64,000 nucleotides of DNA from Lonicera japonica (Eukaryota > Streptophyta > Magnoliopsida > Dipsacales > Caprifoliaceae), in the NCBI GenBank assembly GCA_021464415.1, contig CM038463.1, positions 248,001 to 312,000 of the forward strand, read 5' to 3'. The number at the start of each line of letters is the position of its first letter. The stretch's first letter is position 1. Positions 11,054-21,758 of this stretch are shown here, piece after piece. Below the pieces are notes generated by a model. The model was not told where the DNA came from. It worked only from the letters and a program-made list of their open reading frames with translations, and did not search any database. Made by a program: the position numbers and the translations under genes.

Positions 11054-11310
11054 ACCAGGCCCTGCCTATTTTTCCAACCCGGCAAGCACTACCCATCATA
11101 ATCATTCCCCTTCACCGACAGACGCTAAACAGATACAGATAACTGTAGGCAACATCCCACCATATAACATAGCCGAGAATATATCCACATGCGAATGAAG
11201 AACTTTCGAAGATAGATAGTCACTTGTTTAAGAATGCCACACGAGTATAGAAAGCCATCCATATCATGGAGAAGAGATATAATTCTCCCAAAAGATAATT
11301 ATCACATCAT
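11054..11310. other. Unassigned spacer between inverted copia LTRs
   Basis: 257 bases bounded by the end of the plus LTR and the end of the minus LTR. I see no clear coding, repeat or RNA feature, and it does not read as the missing part of the Athila-like pol. Confidence 0.5.
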
Positions 11311-14160
11311 TGATGGAGACATAAATACAGGATCGTTTGATATTGCGTATAGATTGAACAAAAAAAAAACTTATGCTAAAACCCTTTAAGAATAAAGGGA
11401 TTTCACCTTTGTGGATCATGTAGAGGATCCATATGAGGAGACTAGGGTTTGAAAGTATCAGATTGCGATTTGGTCAGATTTTTTTTTATTCTCGCTGGGC
11501 TGCGAAAATTAATTTTTTTCGCCACCGAAATGACCTCTGATCGTCCTGATTTTCCGGGCTATAATTGTAACTTTGCGTTCCAAACCACATATCCAAAAAT
11601 CAGCCCGATCCAACGGTGGAATCAAAAGTTACGATTGATTTACGACTGCTGTGCCGAAAAACCTAAAGATCTTCTATCGTATTCCTTCCGCCATCAAATC
11701 TTGCACCGAGTGTGGGCTACGGTATCACCAAGATTTTCTCCTCTCTCCATAGAACAAATCCTAACTCATGAGAATTATAGTTATTATGAGAAGAGATTAG
11801 GCCGGCGTATATATAAGGCTACGATAGGGACCTTAAGGAGAAATAAGTGTTTGGGCTTCCTATGGAAAGTTGGAATCCTAATTCCACTATGAATTAGTTC
11901 CTTCCATAAATTATAATTCACACCACTAAAGAATTATAATTGCACTCCCGTCCTTATCTCAAAATTATATTTCGAGCTCCTTATTATTAAATACTTATTA
12001 TTCTCCCCACGTTAAGATTACAGATAACCGTCATTTAAATTAAATTACTGACAATTATATTTAAATGACTTCTTAATCCTTGAGCCTACCACTTAACTTA
12101 TTTGACATGTCGGATTAACATAATCCACCTGCAGGGTTTGACATGATCAAAACTTATAAGCTTCTCAAGGGGCTATCATCAATCCCTATACCGGACGTGG
12201 ATTCCATCAATAATTAATATTCATCATACATATAGTGTCGTCATCCAATTCACGAAGATTATTGATCCATAAATGAATCTCACTCATATTGAGTCAAAAC
12301 AACAAACACTACATATATATGTCTATTAATTATTTCAAGATTAAGAGCATAAGTAATCATAATAACCATGGGATTTTAAATTGTTTTATATAGTCAGTAA
12401 AAAAACAATTAACCCAAACTGGTCCTATTCAATACACACAAAGTGTACTAGCACAACGAGTTAAAACTATACCGTTTTCTGTAGTTAAAATAAACTACTA
12501 AAACTTGTGCTACAATCCTACCGATGGGTGTCCAATTCCATCTAAGACTGTGAACCATTAAACTTATATTCCACAAGAACCGATGATAAGATCTTCTGTG
12601 TGTAAGCTATACTCTACACACCAAATCATCTACTATATGGAATAAAAGACACACATGCACAATATTTAAATAAATAATATAATGCAACCATTGCCCATAC
12701 TGTGAGAATCCGGACCCATACCCCGAGAAGAAGAAAAGAGTCCTCGTTCTCGGTTTTATTTGAAAAACGTGTTTTGTAGAGTCGCCAGTTTGTTTTACGA
12801 GAAAACAAACAAAAGATCGTACGAAGGATAATTCGAAAACGAACTATCTTTCATACGTTTGAAACCAGAGATTCATTTTGAAAATTGACTTTGCTAGGGT
12901 TCAGGAACTACGTTACGAATTGGGAAGGTGTTAGGCACCCAATTCGCCCTTTCGGTCTCTTAATGGATCATGCATCTAATTCTTATTTTAGATATCTTGC
13001 AAGTAGTTCGAATTGTTTTCAGAATAATCCTTTCCGGATAAATTTAGTTTAAAACAATATTTTTGAAATCAGACTCGAGCTTTGCGAGCGCCTACGTATT
13101 CATTCGTAGAATGAAATCAGAGTCTCGTAGTTCCTTTCTTTTGGAAACTGTTTTTGTATTTTTGTTTGTTTTGAAAATGTGTCAAAACGGATTTTAGATT
13201 TCTTGTAAAACTTAGAAAGGATTTGTTTTGAAAGCAGTGAACTTCCTTGCAAGTTATCTAATTTTCTGTATTAAAAGTGAAATTAAATGCGGTACTGAAA
13301 TTAAGGATTTGGTAGAAAGACATACCTGATGCGCCTGAAGAAGAAATAAGAGCCTCGCCTAGTTGCCTTGCTTGCTTCCTTCTCTCTCTCTAAAACTTTC
13401 GCTCTCTAGATTTTCTTTCTCTAAAACTTTCTCTCTCTAGAAATTCTCTTTTAGAATTTCTCTAAAATGACTCTCTAAAGATTTTGACAGAGTTTCTACT
13501 TACTAAAAACACTATTGAGTGTTGATGTCTCCAAATGAGAGCCCAAGGGTCCTATTTATAGCAAAAATCTCGCCAAAAACGCTCCAAAAGAGGCCAACCG
13601 CAAAGGGTAGCCGCAGGGCGTGCGGCTAGGTGCCAACCGTACGGTTGGGGAGCCAACCGTGCGGCTAGGGAAGGTACCAACCGTGCGGCTAGGGAAGGTA
13701 CCAACCGTGCGGTTGGAGCGTGCGGTTGGGGGCTGGGAGGCAACCGTGCGGTTGGGGGCTGGGAGGCAACCGTGCGGTTGGAGCGTGCGGTTGGGGGCTG
13801 CGGCTAGGAGCCAACCGTGTGGTTGGGGGCGTGCGTCTGGCTACCAAAAAACTCAATTTTTCTAACGGGGCGCTGCCCCGCACCCCGCGACCTGACCGGG
13901 CAGGTCGATCCCCGTCCTAGTAAGCGAAGTGGCGACAAGGTTGCGATTAATTCCTAACGCGCTCGAAAATCAGGGTTTTTCCTAACAGTCTCTTGTATGC
14001 ATGACGACTCAAGACTTGATGCAGAATGCTTGTTAGGTTCACGTGAGAGTCGTGGATTGGGGTGTTCACACATACAGATTCTCATTAAAATAGCAAAACC
14101 AAGTTTATAACATATCCAAACCAACAAGAAAATTATGGCTTTTAGTATATCACTCTAACA
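11311..14160 (-). mobile_element. Ty1/copia 3' LTR, minus orientation, split by solo LTR copy 2
   Basis: The left edge TGATGGAGAC and right edge ...ACTCTAACA are the complement of a TGTTAG...CCATCA LTR. Beyond the right edge lies the polypurine tract (complement of AAGTGGGAGAT, 14161-14171), then copia RNase H and RT on the same strand. This is therefore the 3' LTR of the element ending at 19785. A Tat-type solo LTR with duplicated CATAC occupies 12701-14070. Without it the LTR is about 1.47 kb, the same as the plus copy at 9583-11053. Confidence 0.87.
12701..14070 (-). mobile_element. Tat/Ogre-like solo LTR, copy 2
   Basis: It starts TGTGAGAATCCGGACCC and ends GGGGTGTTCACA. It is flanked by a perfect CATAC duplication (12696-12700, 14071-14075) inside the copia LTR. 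The complement TATAAATA lies at 13553-13560. Upstream in element sense (13600-13845) is a dense array in which only one core is CCGTACGG (13637-13644). The others are mostly CCGTGCGG, and there is one CCGTGTGG, so the array has been re-homogenised to a variant. The conserved hairpin lies at 12916-12946. The two arginine/glycine-rich frames over the array are translations of the repeat, not genes. Confidence 0.88.
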
Positions 14161-15500
14161 ATCTCCCACTTAGACTCAAAGCCATGCAACTTTGCATCTC
14201 ACTCCCATTCCCTCAACGTGAACACTCTATGTGATTTCCCTTCTTGTGAATCATTGGCTCTTTCGAGTTCGCATCCGTTTCACTATTATCAAAATAAAGT
14301 GAAATAGCTTATAACACTTAATGTGCCACATCTAGATTCATATGGAAGTTTCCTGAGCCAAACCGCTGCCTTAGCTGCTTCTAAAGCAGCCACATATTCA
14401 GCTTTCATGGTGGAGTCAGCAATGCTTGACTGCTTGATACTCCTCCAACTAATGACTCCACCTCCTAAAGTAAACACATAACCTAAAGTTGACTTTCTGA
14501 AATCCTAACATTTGACTAAAAATTCTGGTCTGTGTATCCAACAGGTATGACTGTTTGCCTGGTAAACCAACATAAAAACTCGAGTCCTTTTAAGGTACTT
14601 AAGTATATGTTTTACTGCAGTTCAGTGCTCTTTCCCTGGATTAGACTGATATTTGCTAACCATACCAACGGTAAAGCAGATGTCTGGTCTAGTACACAAT
14701 ATAGCATACATGAGACTTCTTACTACCGAAGTATAAGGAACTACCCTCATCATGTGTCTAATAACACTGATCTTGGATAAAGTGATTCCATGCCTAAAAG
14801 GGAGAAACCCTTTCTTGGAATCCTGTATGCTAAATCTAGCAAGAATTGTATCGAGGAATAACACCGCGCTTCCATTGCGCCTTTTGTACACATAAGACTC
14901 ATCCGATTATTGATCAAAATCAAAAAATTTGAATGCATGGTCAAAACAGATGTTCCAAGATCTAGACACTTGCTTAAGCCCATAAATGGGCTTCTTGAGT
15001 TTTCACAATATGTGCTCTTGGCCCTTTGCTATGAATCCTTCTGGTTGCATCATATAAATGCTTTTATCAAGACTTCCATTAAGGAAACCTGTCTTGACAT
15101 CCACTTGCCAAATCTCGTAATTAAGATGAGCTACAATGGATAAGAGAATCTGAATAGACTATGGCATGGCTACCGGCAAAAAGGTTTCATCATAATCGAT
15201 CCCCTTCTTTCTGAGTGATCCCTTCTAGCAACAAGCCTTGATTTAAGCCCGTCTAATCCTCTCTATCTCTTATATACCTACTTGCATCCGATAGGTTTTA
15301 TCCCTTCGGGTGGTTTTATAAGATCCCAGACTTTGTTAGAGTACACGGACTCCATTTCAGATTTCATAACCCTTTGCCATTTTCTGTATCTTTATCTTGA
15401 AGTACTTCATTGTAGTTAAAAATGGTTCGTTTCTTATTCATCAGGGACCTTGTCACAAGACTCTCCCAAGAACATAAAACGACCAGGTTGACGAACAACC
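14161..15500 (-). pseudogene. Ty1/copia RT and RNase H, minus element, degraded
   Basis: Starting beside the polypurine tract, the minus strand gives the copia RNase H boxes ([40 protein letters not shown]). Then comes RT C-terminal text (RSLMYAILCTRPDICFTVGM, SKYQSNPGKEH), then scattered RT pieces to about 15440 matching the better plus copy at 21759-23485. Stops and frameshifts occur every one to two hundred bases. Several long plus-strand frames here are shadows. Confidence 0.82.
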
Positions 15501-16620
15501 CTCCCACTATGACGAGGCACTACTTGTGTTTGTGTACATTGTGCAAATATTGAACATACTACTTCACTATCCACACGTTGTACTGGTTCAAGAACCTACG
15601 TATTAGTGATTTGTTCAAGATGTGCACAAGTATCGGCAATCCTCCCACTACGACTAGGTAATGGAATGTCAATATCCATTTACTGTGGTATTTCCTCTTG
15701 TAATAAAGGTATAGACGAATTGTGCCCTGTCTTTCTCTCCTCTTATTTCCACTACAACAACATTACTTCTGGGCTTATGGTCTATGATATAATCATCTTC
15801 TAAGAATCTGGCATTGATAACAATAACCTTAAATTCTCAAGGATTATAAAATAAACCACCATTGATTAATTTTGGATACGTAACAAAGAAATACACTTCT
15901 ATTCTTGATTCCCAACAAATTCGCATTACCTTTCAGCACATGTGCTGGACTACCCCATACCCGAATATGCCGCAGACTAGGCTTACGCCCAGCCCGCAAT
16001 TCTATGGGTATAGTAGGTACTGACTTTGATGGTACCAAGTTCAGAATATATACAGCTATTTCTAAAGCATATCCCCAAAAAGAATCAGGTAGGTCTGAAT
16101 AACTCGTCATAGATCTTACCATTTCTATAAGAGTCTTATTCCTTCTTTCTGCTACACCATCATGCTGTGGCATCCTCGGTGCAGACAACTGGGATGCAAT
16201 CCCATTCTCTAATAAGTATTCCTTGAACTATCCCAAGAGGTATTCACCACCACGATCTGATCGTAGTGCCTTGATACATTTTCCTAGATGCTTCTCCGTT
16301 TCTGTCTTGAATTCTTTGAATTTTTCAAAGACTTCAGACTTACGTCGCATTAAGTAAATGTATCTATACTTTAAATAATCATCTACAAATGTGATGAATA
16401 CTCAAAACCTCCTCTAGTCTGGACATTCATGTGACCATACATATCAGAGTGAACCAGTTTTAACTATTCTTTAGCACTATAGCCTTTTGCCGAGAATGAT
16501 CTCTTAGTCATTTTACTATCTAAATAGGATTCACAAACTGGAAGTGCCTCCATTTCCAATGAACCTAATGGCCCATTTTCGACCAGTTTTTGAATTCTTT
16601 TTAGATTAATATGACCGAGG
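15501..16620 (-). pseudogene. Ty1/copia integrase, minus element, degraded
   Basis: Minus-strand text includes LRSDRGGEYLL (about 16230-16265) and the box SAPRMPQHDGVAERRNKTLI with the catalytic E. It continues VRSMTSYSDLPDSFWGYALE and the C-terminal GRKPSLRHIRVWGSPAHVLKGN. The left part (15501-15840) is the proline- and arginine-rich linker to RT. Several stops interrupt it. Integrase precedes RT, the copia order. Confidence 0.83.
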
Positions 16621-17900
16621 CGTAAATGCCAAAAAATACATTTGGTTCATTTTGAAGGTTCCTTTCTCTTAATTGGTAAACTATTAATGCTATTCAATTC
16701 ACTCAGTTGTAGTACTGACAAGTCAGGATTTAATAATATAAAGATCAATCACTAATGTACCAGAACAAACAAACTATTTATTTTTTTCTAATGATAACTG
16801 ATTTATCATTAAAATAAATAAAATATTTGTCCTCAACCAATCTAGAAATAGAAATCAAATTCTTTCTATTGGAAGATACATATAGACATTACTTAATCAT
16901 TAATATCCTATTCTGACTAAACTGAAGATAAAATATCTTCTACTGCAACTGTTCTCACATTCGTAACTGCCCATATGTAAATTTTCTCTATTTTTAAGTT
17001 ATCTGGTTTCCTGGAACCCTTGCAAAGTATTGCAGACATGATTAGTGGCTCCCGAATCTACACACCAGGTACTGGTAGATCGGACCAATAAACAAGATAC
17101 AACAACAAATAGATGAAATTTACATATGTTGTTATAACGGTTTAGGAAACAAGGACAATCTTTCTTCAAATGCACTTTCTACTGACAGTGAAAACACTGG
17201 CCCATAGGCTTTTTCACTCCTCCTAGAGGTTCAGCGACTGCTGCACGCACTGCTCCTTGTGGGACTGCAACTTATGCATTATTCTTCTTCCTTTCTTACT
17301 TTTAGGCATAGAAGTTGAAGCTTTCTCAGCCACTAGAGTACTAGCCAGCTTTCCAAGGAGTCCCTCAACTGCTTGGAATTCTTTAAGAAGTTCTAACAAT
17401 GAATAAAGCTTATTCATGTTGTAATTCTGTCGGAATCCCTTAAATAAATCCAGCAGCGACTGGAGAACGATATCGACCTGAGTTTTCCCATCGATTTCAG
17501 CCCCAAAGATCTCTTAGTTCATTCAAAAGACCGATCATCTTCAAAACAAGATCTTTAACTCGGGTTCCTTCAGCTATAGTCGTGCTCATGAGGTCTTTCA
17601 TCGAAACCTACCTTACGGCATGATCCTGATCCCCAAAAATATCTTTGAGGTTCAACATTATGTCGTAGGCGGTGGCAAAAGACTAATGCTAATGTTGTAG
17701 CACATTTGACAAAAATGCCAGAATGTAAAACCACACCATCTCATCAGCCTTTTTTTCACCTCCGGCAAGCTTGAGTTTCCTAATCGGTCGCCCCCCTTAC
17801 CAGGTTCTACTGGAAAAGACTCAGTGAGCACAAACTTGTACTCTTTAACAGTAAGCACAATGTTCAAGTTCCCTTTTTTTAGTCAATATAATTAGGTCCA
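16621..17900 (-). pseudogene. Ty1/copia gag, zinc knuckle and protease, minus element
   Basis: The gag start is seen as NLNIVLTVKEYKFVLTESFP (about 17800-17870), after a damaged 'DW..' box. A gag C-terminus follows, then the zinc knuckle as QCFHCQ*KVHLKKDCP (about 17155-17205), broken by a stop. The aspartic protease box WCVDSGATNHVC lies at about 17040-17075, with the catalytic D intact. The order gag-PR-IN-RT confirms copia. The rest to 16621 is a degraded pre-integrase region. Confidence 0.8.
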
Positions 17901-19386
17901 ATCAATTTGTTTTAGTTGAGAATAATTAAAAGTGGATTGAAAGAGTTTGCCATTTTAAAACTTGAGAATCACATACAAATTATGATGGACAATAATAACT
18001 TTGAACACATATTTTAAATATGGTACCCTCTACCATTTCAAAAAACGTTCGCCAGCAGCCTAAGACTTTAAACAATATGCCCCGTTAATGAGGTCGTCTA
18101 TTATTCATTATTTCTTAGACAGATGTAAACCTATTAAATTTTACTATCTAGACAATCCTTTATCGTCAAGCAATAAATACTATCTTAGACAATCCTTTAT
18201 TGTCAAGTAAAATTTAAATAGCCGACTTCCTTTGGTCCTACAAATAATATTAGAGACTCAGTTGGAGAGCATACTATTATTTATATCTAAGTGTATACCA
18301 TCATTTAATTTAGTCCAATGATTCTGAAATTTATTCTCTCCGATATGGAGGTGAGCACTAAAACCCACACGAAAAATAAATCACATCATTTAAAATTACA
18401 AGTCAGTGAAATTTGTACAATGATTCCGCAATCTATTCTTTCCGATATGGAGGTGGGCACTATAACACACACGAAGAATAAATTACATCATCTACAAACC
18501 AATGATGGAGACCGTGGGATTTTTATGTGAAAAAATCCCTCACCCACTTAGTATTTAAAACATTATTTTCTGAGGGTTAAGAAAATTTTATATTAAATTC
18601 TAGTCAACTAAAATACAAGGGTATGAAATATAAAAGACATGTGTAATAAAATTATTTTGCTGCTTTTTAAAAAAAAACTTATATTTTTCAATTACGCAAA
18701 ATTTATATTTATATACCCTTTTTTAATTTGACAAGAACTAAACATAAAATAAAAGGTGATCTAGGTATGGTCATGTATCCATGTTGTCCAAAATTATAAG
18801 AAAACCTAATAATTAAACACATATGACCAACACACAATCACACAAGCATTAAACCATTCAATAATAAGAATAATTAAATCCCTGCTATTATGGTCCAAGC
18901 TTCATCATCCCTAGTCTGTTGAAAAACCTGTCACGACCTACGTCGCCACTTCATTGACTATGTCGGGAATCAACCTTGGTGAAAACGCCTTCTTCAACGT
19001 TCTTCGTTAAAGAAACTGCAATCATAGATACAAAGGTCCTATGCCTCCATTTAAGGAGTTCACACATAAACTATTATATCTAAACTGTAAATAAAATTAC
19101 ATAGATCCTATGCCTCCTTTTAAGGAGTTCACAAATCTGATCTAAATTTAATTTACAACCATGAATAAAACCCAAATCATCATGCACATTAAAATTAACC
19201 ACGAATAAAAATATCGTGGGATCCAATCACACAAAACATAATTATGTGACCATAATAGCGGGACAAGAACACTGCAAAATAAGGGTTAGCGAGTTCTATG
19301 TTCTATCCAACAATAACATGCATTAATAGATTTAACTGGACAACATGGCTAGTTCAATCCGTACGCAGTATCAAAGAAAACCAATC
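17901..19386 (-). other. Copia 5' leader with internal duplications
   Basis: This AT-rich leader lies between the primer-binding site and gag. It holds an imperfect tandem duplication of about 105 bp: 18317-18410 and 18421-18510 both carry a CCGATATGGAGGTG strip and a CACACGAARAATAAA strip. A second smaller duplication (CCTATGCCTCC...TTAAGGAGTTCACA) lies at about 19028-19070 and 19088-19130. An ACAATCCTTTATYGTCAAG strip occurs twice near 18151-18210. I see no coding content. Confidence 0.6.
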
Positions 19387-19398
19387 GCTCTGATACCA
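19387..19398 (-). other. Copia primer-binding site (initiator-tRNA type)
   Basis: The complement of TGGTATCAGAGC lies 2 bases from the LTR edge at 19401. It is the usual plant copia primer site, matching the 3' end of initiator tRNA-Met, and fixes the polarity of the minus element. Confidence 0.9.
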
Positions 19399-19400
19399 AT

Positions 19401-19785
19401 TGATGGAGACATAAATACAGGATCGTTTGATATTGCGTATAGATTGAACAAAAAAAAACTTATGCTAAAACCCTATAAGAATAAAGGGATTTCACCTTTG
19501 TGGATCATGTAGAGGATCCATATGAGGAGACTAGGGTTTGAAAGCATCAGATTGCGATTTGGTCAGATTTTTTTTATTCTCGCTGGGCTGCGAAAATTAA
19601 TTTTTTTCGCCACCAAAACGACCTCTGATCGTCCTGATTTTTAGCGCTATAATAGTAACTTTGCGTTCCGAACAACATATCCAAAAATCAGCTCGATCCA
19701 ACGGTGGAATCAAAAGTTACGATTGATTTACGACTGCTGTGCCGAAAAACCTAAAGATCTTCTATCGTATTCCTTCCGCCATCAA
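19401..19785 (-). mobile_element. Truncated copia 5' LTR, minus element
   Basis: It is near-identical to 11311-11700 of the 3' LTR (same TGATGGAGACATAAATACAG edge). The match stops at 19785, where chromovirus LTR sequence begins. About 1.1 kb of the LTR is missing. The other edge of the foreign block joins a plus-strand copia integrase, so this junction looks like recombination rather than a clean insertion. Confidence 0.82.
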
Positions 19786-21197
19786 TCATATGCCAAAATG
19801 ATGCTCTAGACTTGCCAAAAGGATACCCCGGACTTGCCAATATATCCTCGAGATGCCGGGTTGACACAATAATGATGCAAACGTGCACAACATGCTCTAA
19901 ATGTAAACTAGAAACAACATATGCCATATAAACCTTATCTAACATCATACTTGTCCCTTGGTGTGTACCAAAACTATTTATTAGTTCAATCATATCAACT
20001 CAACATATATACACCCGAGGGACATCCTGTAGATATCAAATACTACGCAAGAATCGAGTTTATATGGCATATCTCGCCTCACTTTATGAAATTCATAGCT
20101 CAATCAAGCATAAGCTATGTATATTAACTAACATGATTTTTATCAATAACATAAATATGCCAATCATTGATTCATAATCAATAACAACGAACATATGCTT
20201 CATATATCATGTATATGTATATAAGCATTCATTTCTTGATAAATAAAATAATATTATCGGGTTTAGAAAACATTTAAACTATATAATTGACTTTTAAATT
20301 CATATAAACCCCTACCTCAACTTATCAATGAGAAAGAGGAAGAAAAGATGAAGATTCAATCCTAATCCGAAGAAATCCCAGCGAGGAAGACGATGAATAG
20401 TGACCAGGAAGATGATTCAGAGGATTTGGAGCTCTTATTTCAGACTGATGTTGAAAATTGAGTAAGAACCCTTCAAAGAACCACCTCTATCTCTCTCTAA
20501 AGCCCTCAAGTTGATAGGTGTGGGTTTTGGTCGAGTTTGGGTGAGTTAAGGTGATAAATGATGAGAAAATGGGGTTAAAACTCTAAAAAATTCGTCACAC
20601 AGGGGTCTGGGACCGATCCTAGGATTTTTGGGACCGATCCTAGGTTTTTTGAGACCGATCCCAGAAACATTTTGTCCAAGCTTTAGTTTGGCTGCACTGA
20701 CCACTGTTGGTAATTTGGTCCTAACTCCTTGTTCGAAACTCGGATTTGGGTGATCTTTATGTCCACGAAAAGGTAATTCAAAGATTTACAACTTCTTAAG
20801 AGGAAGTTTTTCAAAATTATGAATAGATTATCCCCAGAAATTCGCCTAAGGCAGCGCTCTGCCAAAGCATTACCGAATGACCAGAATTTAGCGATGGGTT
20901 TACTTTGCGACCTGTTTTGACCCACAAGGAGTGCGAATTAGTTTTCGGTCAAAACACAAAAGTTGTAGAATGGTATGAAAACTAGACACTCACTTGTACA
21001 GAATCTTAATCGGATAAGAAACGAAGAAATTACGATAGCTCAACGTTGGCTAAAATCAACGAATCGCAAAGGACTAAAACTTCGTGTTTACCAACTGAAA
21101 TTGATTCAGACCACCCGAATCATTAAACGTCACTCACATGAGTATAAATAAGCCAATATACTTCAATTTAAAACAAATTAAAGTACGGGGTATTACA
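19786..21197 (-). mobile_element. Chromovirus LTR fragment, minus orientation
   Basis: The right edge GGGGTATTACA at 21197 equals the complement of a TGTAATACCCC start, as at 3358. Internal text resembles the LTR at 1-3358 ('GGTCAAAACACAAAAGTTGTAGA...', 'GGCTAAAATCAACGAATCG'). The left end has no proper terminus and the flanks do not match, so it is truncated. A three-unit ACCGATCC repeat (20606-20664) holds the promoter-proximal position. No gene inside. Confidence 0.72.
20606..20664 (-). repeat. Triple GGGACCGATCCTAGG repeat in chromovirus LTR
   Basis: Three units (GGGACCGATCCTAGG twice, GAGACCGATCCCAG once) repeat about every 21-25 bp. Each is an imperfect dyad (GGA...TCC, plus CCTAGG). 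They occupy the LTR position that holds AGTAAGATCGATCTTACT in the copy at 1-3358 and TGTAGTCGACTACA in the copy at 53076. Confidence 0.65.
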
Positions 21198-21740
21198 GGT
21201 AAGATCTATGATGAGTTATTCAGACCTACCTGATTCCTTTTGGGGATATGCTTTAGAAACGGCATCATATATTCTTAACTTGGAGCCATCAAAGTCAATA
21301 CCTACTACACCCATAGAATTATGGGCTGGGCGTAAGCCTAGTCTCGGCATATTCGGATATGGGGTAGTTCAGCACACGTGCTGAAAGGTAATGCGGATAA
21401 ATTGGAGTCAAGAACAGAAGTGTGTTTCTTTGTTGGATATCCTAAAGGAACCAAGGGTGGCCTATTTTATAATCCTCGAGAACGAAAGGTTATTGTTAGC
21501 ACCAATGCCAAATTCTTAGAAGAGGATTATATCATGGACCACAAGCCCAGAAGTAGTGTTGTTCTAGAGGAAATAAGAGGAGAAAAAGTAGGGCACAATT
21601 TGTCTGTACCTTCAGTACAAGAGGAAGTACCACAAGAGATAGATATTATCCCATTACCTCGTCGTAGTGGGAGAATTGCTGATGCTCGTGCATATCCTGA
21701 ATGAACCACTAACATGCAGGTTCCTGAACTAACGCAGATT
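21198..21740 (+). pseudogene. Ty1/copia integrase C-terminus, plus element
   Basis: It begins abruptly inside the integrase as VRSMMSYSDLPDSFWGYALE. It runs through AGRKPSLG and, after a frame change near 21365, MLKGNADKLESRTEVCFFVG and YPKGTKGGLFYNPRERKVIV. It then gives the basic linker LPRRSGRIADARAYPE and a stop at 21702-21704. Everything upstream (5' LTR, gag, protease, catalytic integrase core) is absent. Confidence 0.85.
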
Positions 21741-21758
21741 CCCTAACCAGCACAGCGT

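Noticed and set aside
13552..13920. Arg/Gly/Pro-rich open frames over the GC-rich arrays (also at 2203-2463, 47337-47714, 49355-49687, 59007-59413)
   Set aside because: They are translations of the CCGTACGG repeat array in both directions, GC-rich and stop-poor by composition.
9583..14160. Copia LTRs at 9583-11053 and 11311-14160 as the LTR pair of one element
   Set aside because: They are in opposite orientation, with no internal region between them. The minus one clearly pairs with the 5' LTR at 19401.
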